Below are positions 17,274 to 26,336 of a DNA stretch of 64,000 nt, one piece after another (the first letter of the stretch is position 1; every line of letters starts with the position of its first letter). Below the pieces are notes generated by a model. The model saw nothing but the letters and a program-made list of their open reading frames with translations. It was not told the DNA's origin and did not search any database. The translations under genes were made by a program, and so were the position numbers. Source of the stretch: Arthrobacter sp. Y81 (GTDB lineage Bacteria > Actinomycetota > Actinomycetes > Actinomycetales > Micrococcaceae); NCBI RefSeq assembly GCF_002929335.1, contig NZ_PJIL01000006.1, positions 202,619-266,618 of the forward strand. The letters run 5' to 3'.

Positions 17274-17633
17274 TCAGCCGGCGTGCGCCGTCGTCGACCG
17301 TTCAGTCGTCGTTTGCTCTGCAAGGACCTCCTTGAGCGCCGCTATCGCGCTCATGGCGTTCGGCCAGCCGGCGTAGAAGGCAAGGTGCGTGATCGCTTCG
17401 ACCAGTTCATCCCGGGTGACGCCATTGGCGAGTGCCAGGCGCAGGTGGGAGGGCAGCTGGCCGGTCCGGTACAGCGCGGTCAGCGCTGCGACGGTGACGA
17501 GGCGGCGGTCGCGGGGCGAGAGGCCGGGCCGTTCCCAGACGTCGCCGAACAGCACATCGTCGGTGAGCTGGACGAGCTTGGGGGCGACGTCGCCGATGAG
17601 CTGCTGGGCCGGCGAAGGGGTCTCCGTTGCCAT
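17274..17633 (-). CDS. Carboxymuconolactone-decarboxylase-family (AhpD-like) protein
   Basis: A 119-residue protein with the CMD fold: LSPRDRRLVTVAALTAL, HLRLALANGVTRDELVEAITHLA and FYAGWPNA are characteristic. It lacks a CxxC pair, so it is not a peroxidase of the AhpD kind. The ATG at 17633 is chosen for family length; the frame stays open a long way upstream but that extension does not look coding. Likely a small decarboxylase or tautomerase-like enzyme linked with the adjacent dehydrogenases and the divergent cupin. Confidence 0.85.
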   Translation of the reverse strand: MATETPSPAQQLIGDVAPKLVQLTDDVLFGDVWERPGLSPRDRRLVTVAALTALYRTGQLPSHLRLALANGVTRDELVEAITHLAFYAGWPNAMSAIAALKEVLAEQTTTERSTTAHAG

Positions 17634-17770
17634 GGTGGTGCTCCTTAGGATGTTTTCGGTGCTTATCCAGAAAACCGCGTCCTCTCCGCGCGGGGAAGGG
17701 TCTGTTGATACAGGTACTGACAGGGCCTCCTTCGGGCCACGGAAGGCTCCTAGGGTTGAAGGCGTGGAAT

Positions 17771-17831
17771 GCGCCGCCCACGGGGCGCCACCGCCACGCC
17801 CACAGGCGCCACCGCGCCGCCCACGGGGCGC
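17771..17831. repeat. 18-bp GC-rich direct repeats in a divergent promoter region
   Basis: GCGCCGCCCACGGGGCGC occurs at 17771-17788 and 17814-17831, 43 bp apart, with a degenerate copy between. It lies within the 253-bp gap separating the CMD-like gene (start 17633) and the cupin gene (start 17887). The remaining gap shows no other clear signal. Confidence 0.75.
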
Positions 17832-17886
17832 GCTATCCAGCCAAATGCGATACTGCAATGCGCAATCCAGCAATAGAGGAGACCAG

Positions 17887-18279
17887 TTGGAAATCCAGCC
17901 GAAGACGCCAAGCAACAAGGGACCGGCGGAGATGTTCACCGGCGACGTCTGGTTCGACGTGATCGCCAAGGGTGAGGACCCCTCGCAGCTGCGCGTGAAC
18001 ATGGTCCGTTTCTCACCGGGCGCCCACACTGCGTGGCACTCACACGCAAACGGGCAGACCCTGCATGTGACCGAAGGCCGCGGCCTGGTCCAGTCCCGCG
18101 GCGGCGAGGTCATCGAGATCCGTCCCGGCGACACCATCTACACGCCGCCGGGCGAAGAGCACTGGCACGGCGCCGCCCCGGGCCACTTCATGTGCCACCT
18201 TGCCATGTGGGAAGCCTTGGGCGAAGGCCAGGAGGGACCGGAAACCGCGTGGGGCGAGCACGTGGACCGCGCGGAGTAG
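17887..18279 (+). CDS. Small cupin-domain protein
   Basis: A 130-residue single-domain cupin. Metal-binding motif 1 is HTAWHSHANGQTLHVTEG and motif 2 is PPGEEHWHGA. The TTG at 17887 is chosen because GAGGAG sits 6 bases upstream and the encoded N-terminus (MEIQPKTPSN) fits the family; upstream codons overlap the repeat region. Small cupins of this type often sit beside CMD-like proteins and aldo/alcohol oxidoreductases, as here. Enzymatic role unknown. Confidence 0.87.
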   Translation: MEIQPKTPSNKGPAEMFTGDVWFDVIAKGEDPSQLRVNMVRFSPGAHTAWHSHANGQTLHVTEGRGLVQSRGGEVIEIRPGDTIYTPPGEEHWHGAAPGHFMCHLAMWEALGEGQEGPETAWGEHVDRAE

Positions 18280-18424
18280 GGGTTCGCTGACCGTCTTGGC
18301 CTGGCTCGCTCCCGTTCCCGGGTTCGCCCTTCGTTAGCGGGGCGGGCGGCGGCTGGCGGCTGGCGGCTTTCCGCTGCCCTGGCGGCCGGCCTTAAATGTC
18401 TGACCCCCGCGGCAGACTTAGTCC

Positions 18425-20293
18425 ATGGAAGCCATGGGGGATTCTGCATCACGAGGGGCGTTGCGGTGGGCCGAGCTGCCCGCTGATGCTGCTGCTGTTC
18501 AGCCGCCTCCGGCTGTGCGCGGCCGGGGCCTGCGCAGTGTCCCCGCGGCACCCCGGCATCCGGATACTTTAGCGTCCGACGGCGGCGGGCCCGGTGATCT
18601 GGCGCGGTGCCTTGAGCTGCTCAGGACCTTGAGTTCGACGGCGGTCGACGACGCCGCGCTGCTCGGCTTCCGCGAGGCCGCGGACTTCGCCGACAAGGTC
18701 GAGGAAATCTCCCGGGCCGCCGAATACCTGCAGATCATCGCGGCCGGGGCCGTGGAGCGGAGCCGCCGGGAAGCCGCAGCGGCTGCGCGCTCAGCCGCAG
18801 CCGGCTCAGACTCAGGCGCGGGCGGCTCGGGCGCGGCCGTTGGCTGGGTCACGGGCTGGGGCGCAGAAGCGGCCGGCGCGGATCATGAGGCGCCCCCGGC
18901 GCCGAACCTCGCCAATTCGGACCCGGCTGATGACGGGTCCCGGAACTCGGCCGAGTTCCTCCGCACCAGGCTGCGGATCAGCATTGCCGAAGCACGCCGC
19001 CGGATTGCCCTCGCGTCCGCGGTGCTGCCCGGGACGGGATTCACGGGCCACACGGAGCCGGCAGAGCGGCCCGAACTCGCCGCCGCCGTTGCCGCCGGGA
19101 CTATCGCCTCCCGGATGGAACACGCCCTGACCCGCACCGCGGCCCAGTACGACACCGACTTCCTCACCCGGGTCGCCCGCCGCTGGACCGACGCGATCGA
19201 CCAGGACGGTTCGGAGCCTTCCGAGGAAGAACTCCGCCGCCGCCAGGGCGTCTTCCTCCGCCCGGCCCGCCGCGGACTCCACCACCTGGAAATCTTCGCC
19301 ACCCCGGACCAGTACGAACCCCTCCTGACCGTCATGAACACCGCCACCAACCCCCGCACCCGGGCCTGTAATACTGAGGACATCGACGCCGGCAACGACG
19401 CAGACAGTGCAGCGGATAGCGGCGACGGGACCGGCGGCCCACCTGACGCCGACCTGGACCAGCGGACCCGGCCGCAACGGCTCCTCGACGGCCTGGTCGG
19501 TGCCTGCAAAGTAGCCCTGACCACGGATGCGCTGCCCGCCGCGGGAGGGCTCCGGCCCCAGGTCATGGTCACCATCGACTACCAGGACCTCCTGGACCGT
19601 CTCGAACGCACCACCGCCCAGGGACCCCGCTACCGCACCACGGCCACTGGCACCAGCAGCGAATCCCCGGCCGGCATCCCCGGCACCGGGTCGTTCACGT
19701 TCACCGGCCCGGTCGCGGCGTCCGTGGTCCGGAAGATTGCCTGCGATGCGGACATCATCCCTGTCCTGCTCGGCAGCCAGGGACGCATCCTCGACATCGG
19801 CCGCACCACCAGGATCTTCCCGCCCCACATCCGCAAAGCCATCACCGCCCGCGACCAAGGCTGCGCCTTCCCCGGCTGCACCATCCCCGCCCCCTGGTGC
19901 GAAGCCCACCACATCTCCTATTGGTCACACGGCGGAAACACCAGCACCGATAACGGCACCCTGCTGTGCTCCCATCACCACCACCTCATCCACAAGGAGC
20001 AATGGACCATCCAGGTAATAACCGGCGTCCCCTGGTTCAGCCCGCCACCCCACATCGACCCACGCCAAAAACCCCAACGAAACAGATACTTTCAAGACGT
20101 AAAGGATGGCCGAAGCAGCGCGCCGGCATGCACTGACCCAGCGCGCCAACGCAGCCGGGCCGGTCGGATCGAGCCGACCCGCGCTATGGGTCCGCGACCT
20201 GCCTTCCGGGTTCCTATCGTGGGGGCGTCAGCAGCGGATTGCTCAGATTGCGTCGCCAAGACGGGCCACGTCAGGGGCCAGGGTGAGGGGTAG
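18425..20293 (+). CDS. DUF222/13E12-type HNH endonuclease-like protein, copy 1, with foreign C-terminal tail
   Basis: A 622-residue protein. The DUF222 region spans about 30-330, and the HNH nuclease motif lies near 480-540 (CAFPGCTIPAPWCEAHHISYW, then a His-rich LLCSHHHHLIH). This family is multi-copy in Micrococcaceae and behaves like a mobile or selfish gene family; its function is unsettled. The middle and 3' parts are closely similar to the copy at 41352-43059. That copy stops soon after the shared PQ-N-YF segment, whereas this one runs on about 75 residues without recognisable domain content and overlaps the 3' end of the regulator on the other strand by 51 bp. The ancestral stop was probably lost near 20095. 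Confidence 0.85.
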   Translation: MEAMGDSASRGALRWAELPADAAAVQPPPAVRGRGLRSVPAAPRHPDTLASDGGGPGDLARCLELLRTLSSTAVDDAALLGFREAADFADKVEEISRAAEYLQIIAAGAVERSRREAAAAARSAAAGSDSGAGGSGAAVGWVTGWGAEAAGADHEAPPAPNLANSDPADDGSRNSAEFLRTRLRISIAEARRRIALASAVLPGTGFTGHTEPAERPELAAAVAAGTIASRMEHALTRTAAQYDTDFLTRVARRWTDAIDQDGSEPSEEELRRRQGVFLRPARRGLHHLEIFATPDQYEPLLTVMNTATNPRTRACNTEDIDAGNDADSAADSGDGTGGPPDADLDQRTRPQRLLDGLVGACKVALTTDALPAAGGLRPQVMVTIDYQDLLDRLERTTAQGPRYRTTATGTSSESPAGIPGTGSFTFTGPVAASVVRKIACDADIIPVLLGSQGRILDIGRTTRIFPPHIRKAITARDQGCAFPGCTIPAPWCEAHHISYWSHGGNTSTDNGTLLCSHHHHLIHKEQWTIQVITGVPWFSPPPHIDPRQKPQRNRYFQDVKDGRSSAPACTDPARQRSRAGRIEPTRAMGPRPAFRVPIVGASAADCSDCVAKTGHVRGQGEG

Positions 20294-21130
20294 TCGATGC
20301 AGCCGCGTGAGTGCGGCGGCGGCTTCGCTGTCTGCTTCTGCGGTGTAGGTGAGGATGCGGTGGCCGGAGTCGTCCGGCATGGTCAGGACCTCGAACCCGA
20401 GCTCCATGCACCCGAGCTGGGGATGGTTCAGTGTCTTGTGCCCTGACATGCAGTTCTCGACCGGATGTTCCGCCCACATGGTCGCGAACTCAGGGCTTTT
20501 GAGGGTCAGTTCCCCGACGAGTGCGGCGAGTTCGGCGTCGTCGGCGAACCGTCCGGAGAGCAGCCGCAGGGACGCGACGGCACGGGAAGCCTCGGAGCGC
20601 CAGTGCGGGTAGAGGCTGCGTGTGGCTTCATCCAGGAAGAGCATTCGGGTCATGTTCGGCCGCTGGGACGCTGTGTCCGGGGCATCGAAGTCCAGGTGCG
20701 AAGCGACCAGCCAGTGCCCGGCCCGGTTCCAGGCCAGGACTTCGGTGCGCTTGCCCAGCACTACCGACGGAACACTGCCCATGGAATCGACCAGGCGTTT
20801 CGTCCCGGGCCGCACCTGGTCGGGCCGGTTCCTAGTGGTCTTGGGTAGGCGGCGTTTGATGCCGGAGAGGTCGGAGAGGTGTTTTCTTTCGACCTCGGTC
20901 AGGGCCAGGGCCTGGGCGAGGGAGTTGATGATCGCGTCGGAGGCGTTGACGTGCTGGCCCTGTTCCAGCCGGGCGTAGTAGGTCACGCTCATTCCGGCCA
21001 GCATGGCCACTTCCTCACGCCGCAGCCCGGGAACACGGCGAGTGCCGTAATCCATCAGCCCGACGTCAGCCGGGCTCAGGGCGGCCCGTCGTTTGCGGAG
21101 AAAGTCGCCCATCGCTGCTGGTTGGTTCAT
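20243..21130 (-). CDS. XRE-family regulator with MmyB-like ligand-binding domain
   Basis: A 295-residue regulator. The N-terminal helix-turn-helix (about 10-75) includes RRVPGLRREEVAMLAGMSVTYYARLEQG, typical of MmyB/BldD-like repressors; the C-terminal PAS-like domain includes VLAWNRAGHWL and NMTRMLFLD. It is divergent from the MFS exporter at 21272, the usual layout for such repressors. The shared promoter region contains a perfect palindrome at 21161-21187. Confidence 0.92.
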   Translation of the reverse strand: MNQPAAMGDFLRKRRAALSPADVGLMDYGTRRVPGLRREEVAMLAGMSVTYYARLEQGQHVNASDAIINSLAQALALTEVERKHLSDLSGIKRRLPKTTRNRPDQVRPGTKRLVDSMGSVPSVVLGKRTEVLAWNRAGHWLVASHLDFDAPDTASQRPNMTRMLFLDEATRSLYPHWRSEASRAVASLRLLSGRFADDAELAALVGELTLKSPEFATMWAEHPVENCMSGHKTLNHPQLGCMELGFEVLTMPDDSGHRILTYTAEADSEAAAALTRLHRLPLTLAPDVARLGDAI

Positions 21131-21160
21131 ACCTGTGAGTATTCACGAACATTCCCAGAC

Positions 21161-21187
21161 GTGGGTAGCACTGCCAGTGCTACCCAC
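21161..21187. promoter_or_regulatory. Perfect 27-bp palindrome, probable operator
   Basis: GTGGGTAGCACT (21161-21172) and AGTGCTACCCAC (21176-21187) are perfect 12-bp inverted arms around GCC. It lies 30 bp upstream of the MmyB-like gene and 84 bp upstream of the MFS gene, so one bound regulator could control both. Confidence 0.72.
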
Positions 21188-21271
21188 AACACGGCGTGGC
21201 TGTTCCCGCCTGGCGTCGGCAGGCTGGAGAGGAAAACCCGCCCACGCACTCAGTGATTGGACACTTCCGCG

Positions 21272-22750
21272 ATGACAACGCACGACACCACCCCTCTCCC
21301 CCAGCTTGAAGCACTATCAGGGCCGCCCACACCACCGGCTGAACAGGATTCTGTCCGGATGACCGGGCGGCAGCGGCTGATCATGGTGCTGCTGCTGACG
21401 GCCAGTTTCACCCTCGCGGTCGACTTCTCCATCCTGAACGTCGCGCTGCCCCGGATCGGGGCTGACGTCGGCTTCTCCTTGAACCACTTGCAATGGATCG
21501 CCACGTCCTTCGCGCTCTGCGCGGCCGGGTTCACCCTGTTCTTCGGTCGGGTCGCTGACCTGTTCGGCCGCAAACGGCTCTTCATTGCCGGCATGGCGCT
21601 GCTCGGGATCGGCTCGCTCGTCGGTGGCCTCGCCACCGACCCCGGTGCGCTGCTCGCCGCCCGTGTCGCCCAGGGCCTGGCCACCGCCGCGGTCACCCCG
21701 GCCGCGCTGTCGCTGCTCACCACCTCCTTCCCGGAAGGGCCGCTGCGGGATAAAGCTTTAGGTTTGAATGGATCTTTGATGGCCGCGGGGTTCACTGCCG
21801 GCGCGATCCTCGGTGGGCTGCTCACCGACCTGCTGTCCTGGCGGTGGGCATTCTTCATCAACATCCCCATCGCCTTATTCGTCCTCGTCCTTGCCCCGAA
21901 ACTCCTGACCGAGTCCGCCCGCGGGAACCGGACGAAACTGGATGTGCCGGGAGCGTTCACTGTGACCCTTGCCCTGCTGCTGCTCGTCTTAGGTCTGACC
22001 ACCGCCGGAGAAAAGGGCTGGGCCGAACCGCTGGCGTGGGGACCATTGGCAGCGGGCCTGATCCTGTTCGTGCTCTTTTTCTTCATCGAGAAGAACACGG
22101 CCCATGCGCTGGTGCCCGTGACCATCCTGCGGCGGAACAATATCGCCTGGGGCAACATCGCCGGGATACTGGCGTTCGCCACCGAAACGTCCCTGGTTTT
22201 CGTCCTGACCCTCTACCTTCAGCAGGTCCTCGGCTACACCCCGCTCGGAGCCGGGCTGGCCTTCGCCGTCCTCGGCATCGGCACCGTCGCCGGCGGGATC
22301 ATCGCCCCGAAACTCATCGGCAAACTAGGCAACAAGAACACCATCATCGCCGGCCTCACCATCCAGGCAGCGGCCACCGGCTCCCTCCTCTTCATCAACA
22401 CAGGCCAGGCCTCACTGATCCTCGTCCTGATCGCCACGTTCATCGGCGGCGTCGCGAACCTCGCAGCGATCGTCGGGTTTATGGTCACCGCCACCACCGG
22501 TCTCCCCGACACCGAACAGGGCCTTGCCACCGGGCTGACGACCATGAGCCAGCAAATCGGCATCACCATGGGAATCCCCGTCATGAGCACCCTCATCGCC
22601 GCGTCCCTAGTCCACGGAGGCAACGGCGGTGCACCGGATCAGGTACTGCACTCGGTGCTGCCGGCTATCGGAATCAACGCCGCCCTCTGCTTGGCAGCAG
22701 CACTCCTGGTCGCACTGTTCCTTCGCCCGCCCGCCCGCGTCGCGGACTAA
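21272..22750 (+). CDS. MFS transporter, DHA2 (14-TM) drug exporter family
   Basis: A 492-residue membrane protein. Motif A is present as FGRVADLFGRKRLF and motif C as AGFTAGAILGGLLTD; about 14 hydrophobic segments can be counted, as in DHA2 exporters such as EmrB/QacA. The ATG at 21272 is preferred over the TTG at 21257, though neither has a convincing ribosome site. A likely proton-driven exporter induced by its substrate through the divergent MmyB-like repressor. Confidence 0.9.
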   Translation: MTTHDTTPLPQLEALSGPPTPPAEQDSVRMTGRQRLIMVLLLTASFTLAVDFSILNVALPRIGADVGFSLNHLQWIATSFALCAAGFTLFFGRVADLFGRKRLFIAGMALLGIGSLVGGLATDPGALLAARVAQGLATAAVTPAALSLLTTSFPEGPLRDKALGLNGSLMAAGFTAGAILGGLLTDLLSWRWAFFINIPIALFVLVLAPKLLTESARGNRTKLDVPGAFTVTLALLLLVLGLTTAGEKGWAEPLAWGPLAAGLILFVLFFFIEKNTAHALVPVTILRRNNIAWGNIAGILAFATETSLVFVLTLYLQQVLGYTPLGAGLAFAVLGIGTVAGGIIAPKLIGKLGNKNTIIAGLTIQAAATGSLLFINTGQASLILVLIATFIGGVANLAAIVGFMVTATTGLPDTEQGLATGLTTMSQQIGITMGIPVMSTLIAASLVHGGNGGAPDQVLHSVLPAIGINAALCLAAALLVALFLRPPARVAD

Positions 22751-22779
22751 ACTAAACCTTTCCCAACCGTGATGTCCGG

Positions 22780-22835
22780 CCGGCCAAGGCAAAACGGCGC
22801 GTCGTGATTCTGTTCGATCGACTGGCCTTGGCCGG
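22780..22835. terminator. Long inverted repeat between convergent genes
   Basis: CCGGCCAAGGC (22780-22790) and GCCTTGGCCGG (22825-22835) are perfect 11-bp arms with a 34-base loop. They lie between the stops of the MFS gene and the convergent aminotransferase. It could terminate both transcripts; the loop is longer than usual. Confidence 0.45.
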
Positions 22836-22859
22836 GCACGACGTTCGCGACGTTCCGCT

Positions 22860-24173
22860 TTAGCTCAGGAAAGCGTCGGCTGCCGCCAGTGCCTCGTCCA
22901 GGATAGCCAGGCCCGCGGCGGCGTCGGAGTCGTTCACGTTGAGGGGAGGGGCGACATGGACGCGGTTGCCCAGGGTCAGCGGCAACAAGCCCCGGCTCAG
23001 GCACGCCTTCGTGAAGGACACCATCGGCGCGTTCGCCGCACCAGTGGCTCCTATCGGCACGAGCGGCTCTTTGGTCAGCCGGTCGCGGACCAGTTCGACG
23101 GTCCAGAGGCCGCCGATGCCGCGAACGTCACCGACGGACTCGTGCCTCCCGGCAAGATCCCTGAGTCCCGGTCCCAGGATGTCCGTGCCGAGGCGGGCAG
23201 CTGCCTCGACTGTGCCTTCCTCGCGCATCGCGCTGATGGCGGCGACCGCTGCTGCGCAGGCGAGCGGGTGGCCGCTGTACGTCAATCCCGCCGGGTAGGG
23301 GCGTTTGGTGAACATCTCGTAGATTGCGTCGCCGACCAGCACGCCGCCGAGCGGCACGTACCCGGAATTCACGCCCTTCGCGAACGCCAAGAGGTCGGGC
23401 GTAACGCCATCGTGGTCGACGCCGAACCAGGCTCCCGTCCGGCCGAAGCCGACCATGACCTCGTCGGCGATGTAGACGATGCCGTGCCGGTCGCACAGCT
23501 CGCGGACCCCGCGCAGGTAGCCGGCCGGTGGCACGATGACCCCCGAGCTGCCGGCCACCGATTCCAGGACCAGGCCGGCGATCGTCGACGGGCCTTCCAG
23601 GAGGATCACCTGCTCGAGATGGGCGAGCGCCCGCTCGGACTCTTCCTCCGGGGTGCTCGAGCCGAACACCGATCTGTACACGAAAGGTCCGAAGAAGTGG
23701 ACGGCGCCCGCCGCGCCGGTGTCCGAGGCCCAGCGGCGCGGGTCGCCGGTGAGGTGGATCGAGGTCGATGTCGAGCCATGGTAGGAGCGATACGCGGCCA
23801 GCACTTTCGGTCGTCCTGTGTAAAGGCGCGCCATCCGGACCGCATGCTCGATGGCCTCCGTTCCTCCGTTGGTGAAAAGCACGTGCCCGAGGCCCTCCGG
23901 CGAGACCTCCACAATCAGCCGCGCCGCTTCGCCCCGGACATCGGACGCATGGCCGGGTGCCAGCGTGCACAGCCGGTCGGCTTGCTCCTTGATTGCAGCC
24001 ACAATGCGCGGGTGTTGGTGACCAAGGTTGGTGAACACCAGCTGCGAGCTGAAGTCCAGGTAGCGCCGTCCACCGGCGTCGATGATGTAGCTCCCCGAGC
24101 CACCGACAAAGGTAGGCACGTCCCGCGGCCCCTGGACAGCCCAGGGGTGGAAGACCAGTTCGTCGAGATTCAT
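22860..24173 (-). CDS. Class III (omega) aminotransferase
   Basis: A 437-residue PLP enzyme. YIADEVMVGFGRTG contains the Asp that holds the PLP nitrogen, and FAKGVNSGYVPLGGV the Schiff-base Lys; NGGTEAIEHAVRMAR and YRSYHGSTSTS are other class III marks. The ATG at 24173 follows GGAGG by seven bases and gives the family length; the frame's upstream extension is not coding. It is similar in layout to taurine-pyruvate or other omega-amino acid transaminases. No partner catabolic gene for taurine is nearby, so the amine donor is unknown. Confidence 0.9.
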   Translation of the reverse strand: MNLDELVFHPWAVQGPRDVPTFVGGSGSYIIDAGGRRYLDFSSQLVFTNLGHQHPRIVAAIKEQADRLCTLAPGHASDVRGEAARLIVEVSPEGLGHVLFTNGGTEAIEHAVRMARLYTGRPKVLAAYRSYHGSTSTSIHLTGDPRRWASDTGAAGAVHFFGPFVYRSVFGSSTPEEESERALAHLEQVILLEGPSTIAGLVLESVAGSSGVIVPPAGYLRGVRELCDRHGIVYIADEVMVGFGRTGAWFGVDHDGVTPDLLAFAKGVNSGYVPLGGVLVGDAIYEMFTKRPYPAGLTYSGHPLACAAAVAAISAMREEGTVEAAARLGTDILGPGLRDLAGRHESVGDVRGIGGLWTVELVRDRLTKEPLVPIGATGAANAPMVSFTKACLSRGLLPLTLGNRVHVAPPLNVNDSDAAAGLAILDEALAAADAFLS

Positions 24174-24384
24174 GACCAACCTCCGTTGCTCCAGTGCCTT
24201 GCTGTTCCCTTCTACAGCTTCACCTTGACACCGCCACCCGGCAGCGTCCATAGCGCTCGCGCTCTCGACGACGGCCGAGACCCAGGCGCCCCGGAAACGC
24301 AGGTGCGCGCTTTGACCCGTTGCGACGACGGGCGGCAACCGTCAAGGCTTCACGCCTAAATGTGTTTCAACGCTGAGGGACATT

Positions 24385-25446
24385 ATGAACACGCAACTCC
24401 CGATCGCGAATGCGCTGCCCGGCGAGGCTGTCCCCTACTACATGGCTTCCGGGGAGGGCGCCCGGTACGAAACCAACAGGCAATTGGTCACCGTCATCGC
24501 CCGCGCGGCGGACGCGGGAGGCATCTTCAGCGCCGCCTACATTTCCGGCGGCATGGGGGCCGGATCACCGTTTGTGAGCCACAAAGTGGAGCACAAGACC
24601 CTGTACGTTTTCGACGGCATCTGCACGTCTGGCTCCCCGGCGAAAGCAGCATCCTCACCCCCGGTGATTCCGTGGTCATTCCCCCGGGAACCCCGCACGC
24701 CTACCGCATGGCCAGCCACTACACGCGCTTCCTGAACTGGATGACCCCTGGCGGCGCCGAGGCGTATTACGAACGCGTGGGCACGCCCATCGATTCGCAT
24801 GTTCCGCCGGTGCACGCAGGCCACAAACGCAGCGCACAGGAACAGGCGGAGGTTGGCGCGGAATTCGGCATCAGTTTCCCGAACGTGGAACGGGTGGCAC
24901 CCTCCTTCCAGCAGGACGCCGGTCTCCCGGCGGCGCAGAGCCCGTACTTCCTCAGCGCAGGCGAAGGCGAAGGCGAAGGCGAAGGCCTGGTCAGTTACCA
25001 GACGATGTTCACTTACCTCTCCCGGCCGGCCAACACCGGCTCCAACTACTTCGCAGTGCACACCAAGGGAGCCAAGTCCCCCTATATCCCGCTGCATTTC
25101 CATGAAGACCACACCGAGAACTTCCTGTGCACCGAGGGCCGGATGTGGCTCTACGCCAACGGCCGCGAAGTCCTGCTGACCAAGGGTGACTTCCCGCTTC
25201 TTCGAGTACTTCAACAAGCCCACCGACGACTACATGTACGCCGAAGGCGGTCAGCCCTACATGGACATGGAAGGGTTCGGACGCGCCCGGGCCGAGATGG
25301 ACCTCACGGTGGTCGGTCTCCCGCCGCAACGGCGTGCGGCGCTGGACATCTGGGCCGCCAAACGAACAACAATGGCCCGGAGTCGTTCCCGTTGGGCGTC
25401 CGCAGCACGGTGTGCATGTGGAACGGCGCCGGCTCGTCGTTGCTGA
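24385..25446 (+). pseudogene. Quercetin 2,3-dioxygenase-like bicupin, disrupted
   Basis: The gene starts at ATG 24385 behind GAGGGAC and reads as a bicupin (ISGGMGAGSPF, VEHKTLYVFDG). At about 24619 one C seems missing: the sequence continues in the next frame as LHVWLPGESS with PGDSVVIPPGTPHAYR. The second cupin begins (IPLHFHEDHTENFLCTEG) but at about 25190 the frame changes again, and the stretch that should complete its barrel is missing before RFFEYFNKPTDDYMYAEGG. So there are two frame breaks plus an internal loss. A GGCGAA hexanucleotide run near 24960 encodes Gly-Glu repeats. In intact relatives the enzyme opens flavonol rings; here it is most likely inactive. Confidence 0.85.
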
Positions 25447-25768
25447 GGAAGACTCCCGTGTGGTGGTCCAGCGAGTAGGCGATGAAGCACCCGCCGAGGT
25501 GGCGCTCGTCCCCGGAGTGGATCCGCCCTTCGGGCATCGCCGGATCCACCATGGCGTCGTACACGGTGGCCTCCTCGCGGAGACCCTCCGGTAACGCGCC
25601 CATTTTCGACGCCCAGGGCGCCGTCGTCGCCGCGCTTTCGATTGTGGTCCCCGACGCGCCACTCCCCCGAACGTTCTGGCGCCGGCAGTCCAGGCAACGG
25701 CCAGGGCGGTGACCCGAAACCTCGGGTACAAGGCCGTCGTCAGCGCCGTATCGAGGTAAGCTCCCGGG
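25447..25768. other. Degenerate region with gene relics
   Basis: No intact gene. On the + strand at about 25590-25710 a short frame reads APIFDAQGAVVAALSIVVPD, which looks like the end of the effector-binding domain of an IclR-type regulator. On the minus strand from about 25590 to 25350 an open stretch containing YDAMVDPAMPEGRIHSGDE and SNDEPAPFHMHTVLR has coding-like composition but no start, no stop at a sensible place and no family I recognise. I read both as remnants of deleted neighbours of the quercetinase. Confidence 0.5.
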
Positions 25769-26284
25769 ATGCCGCTGCTTCGGGACCTCCTGCTGACCAT
25801 TGCCGAATACCGGGCTAACGGATTCTCCTGCTCGGAGCCCCGGGCCGACGTCGAAAGCCGTGATTACGGCGCGCACAGCTTCGAGGTCAACGGCCACCGC
25901 GCTGTCTTTCGGGTTGCCAGGACAACCCCCACCAAGATCGGGCAGTTCGTGACGCTGTGGCAGCGGACCGCGCAGGGCAACGGCCCCATCCGGCCCTTCG
26001 ACAGTTCCGACGGGATCGGGCTCTTTGTGGTGAGCGCCCGCGGTGAAGCCGGCTTCGGGCAGTTCGTTTTCCCGCAAAGCGTCCTGATCGCGCGTGGCGT
26101 CGTGTCACAGGATTTCATTGGTGGAAAGCGTGCGGTGCGCGTCTATCCGCCGTGGTCCGAGCCGGCCAGCAGGACGGCCCAGGCCACGCAGCGCTGGCAA
26201 CTGAAGCACTTCTATCCCATTCCGGACTCATCCGGGGAACTGCAGAGGCTCCTGCAACAGCCCGCGGTATCCCTTCCGGCTTAG
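25769..26284 (+). CDS. MepB-like protein
   Basis: A 171-residue protein of the MepB family, named from the Staphylococcus mepRAB multidrug locus; the function of MepB itself is not established. Typical segments are SRDYGAHSFEVNGHRAVFRVARTTPTKIGQFVTLW and GQFVFPQSVLIARGVVS, with a C-terminal QATQRWQLKHF. The start is preceded by GAGGTAAG. It stands alone between the degenerate region and the convergent DUF1801 gene; no drug exporter is adjacent. Confidence 0.82.
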   Translation: MPLLRDLLLTIAEYRANGFSCSEPRADVESRDYGAHSFEVNGHRAVFRVARTTPTKIGQFVTLWQRTAQGNGPIRPFDSSDGIGLFVVSARGEAGFGQFVFPQSVLIARGVVSQDFIGGKRAVRVYPPWSEPASRTAQATQRWQLKHFYPIPDSSGELQRLLQQPAVSLPA

Positions 26285-26336
26285 GGAGCATCAAGGGCTG
26301 GCTTTGACTACGACGCCGCCCCCTGGCCCGGTCGCT

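Noticed and set aside
17389..17886. Upstream extension of the cupin frame
   Set aside because: It overlaps the CMD-like gene on the other strand and the repeat region; the TTG at 17887 has a strong ribosome site.
18280..18424. GC-rich gap before HNH copy 1 as a possible small gene or RNA
   Set aside because: Only short GGCGGCT runs are seen; no start with ribosome site and no stable T-tailed hairpin.
24958..24985. GGCGAA hexanucleotide run considered as a regulatory repeat
   Set aside because: It is in frame inside the quercetinase pseudogene and encodes Gly-Glu; simple slippage explains it.
25009..25800. Minus-strand Arg-rich open frame
   Set aside because: It overlaps the quercetinase remnant and the relic region, with shadow-like composition and no start or family features.
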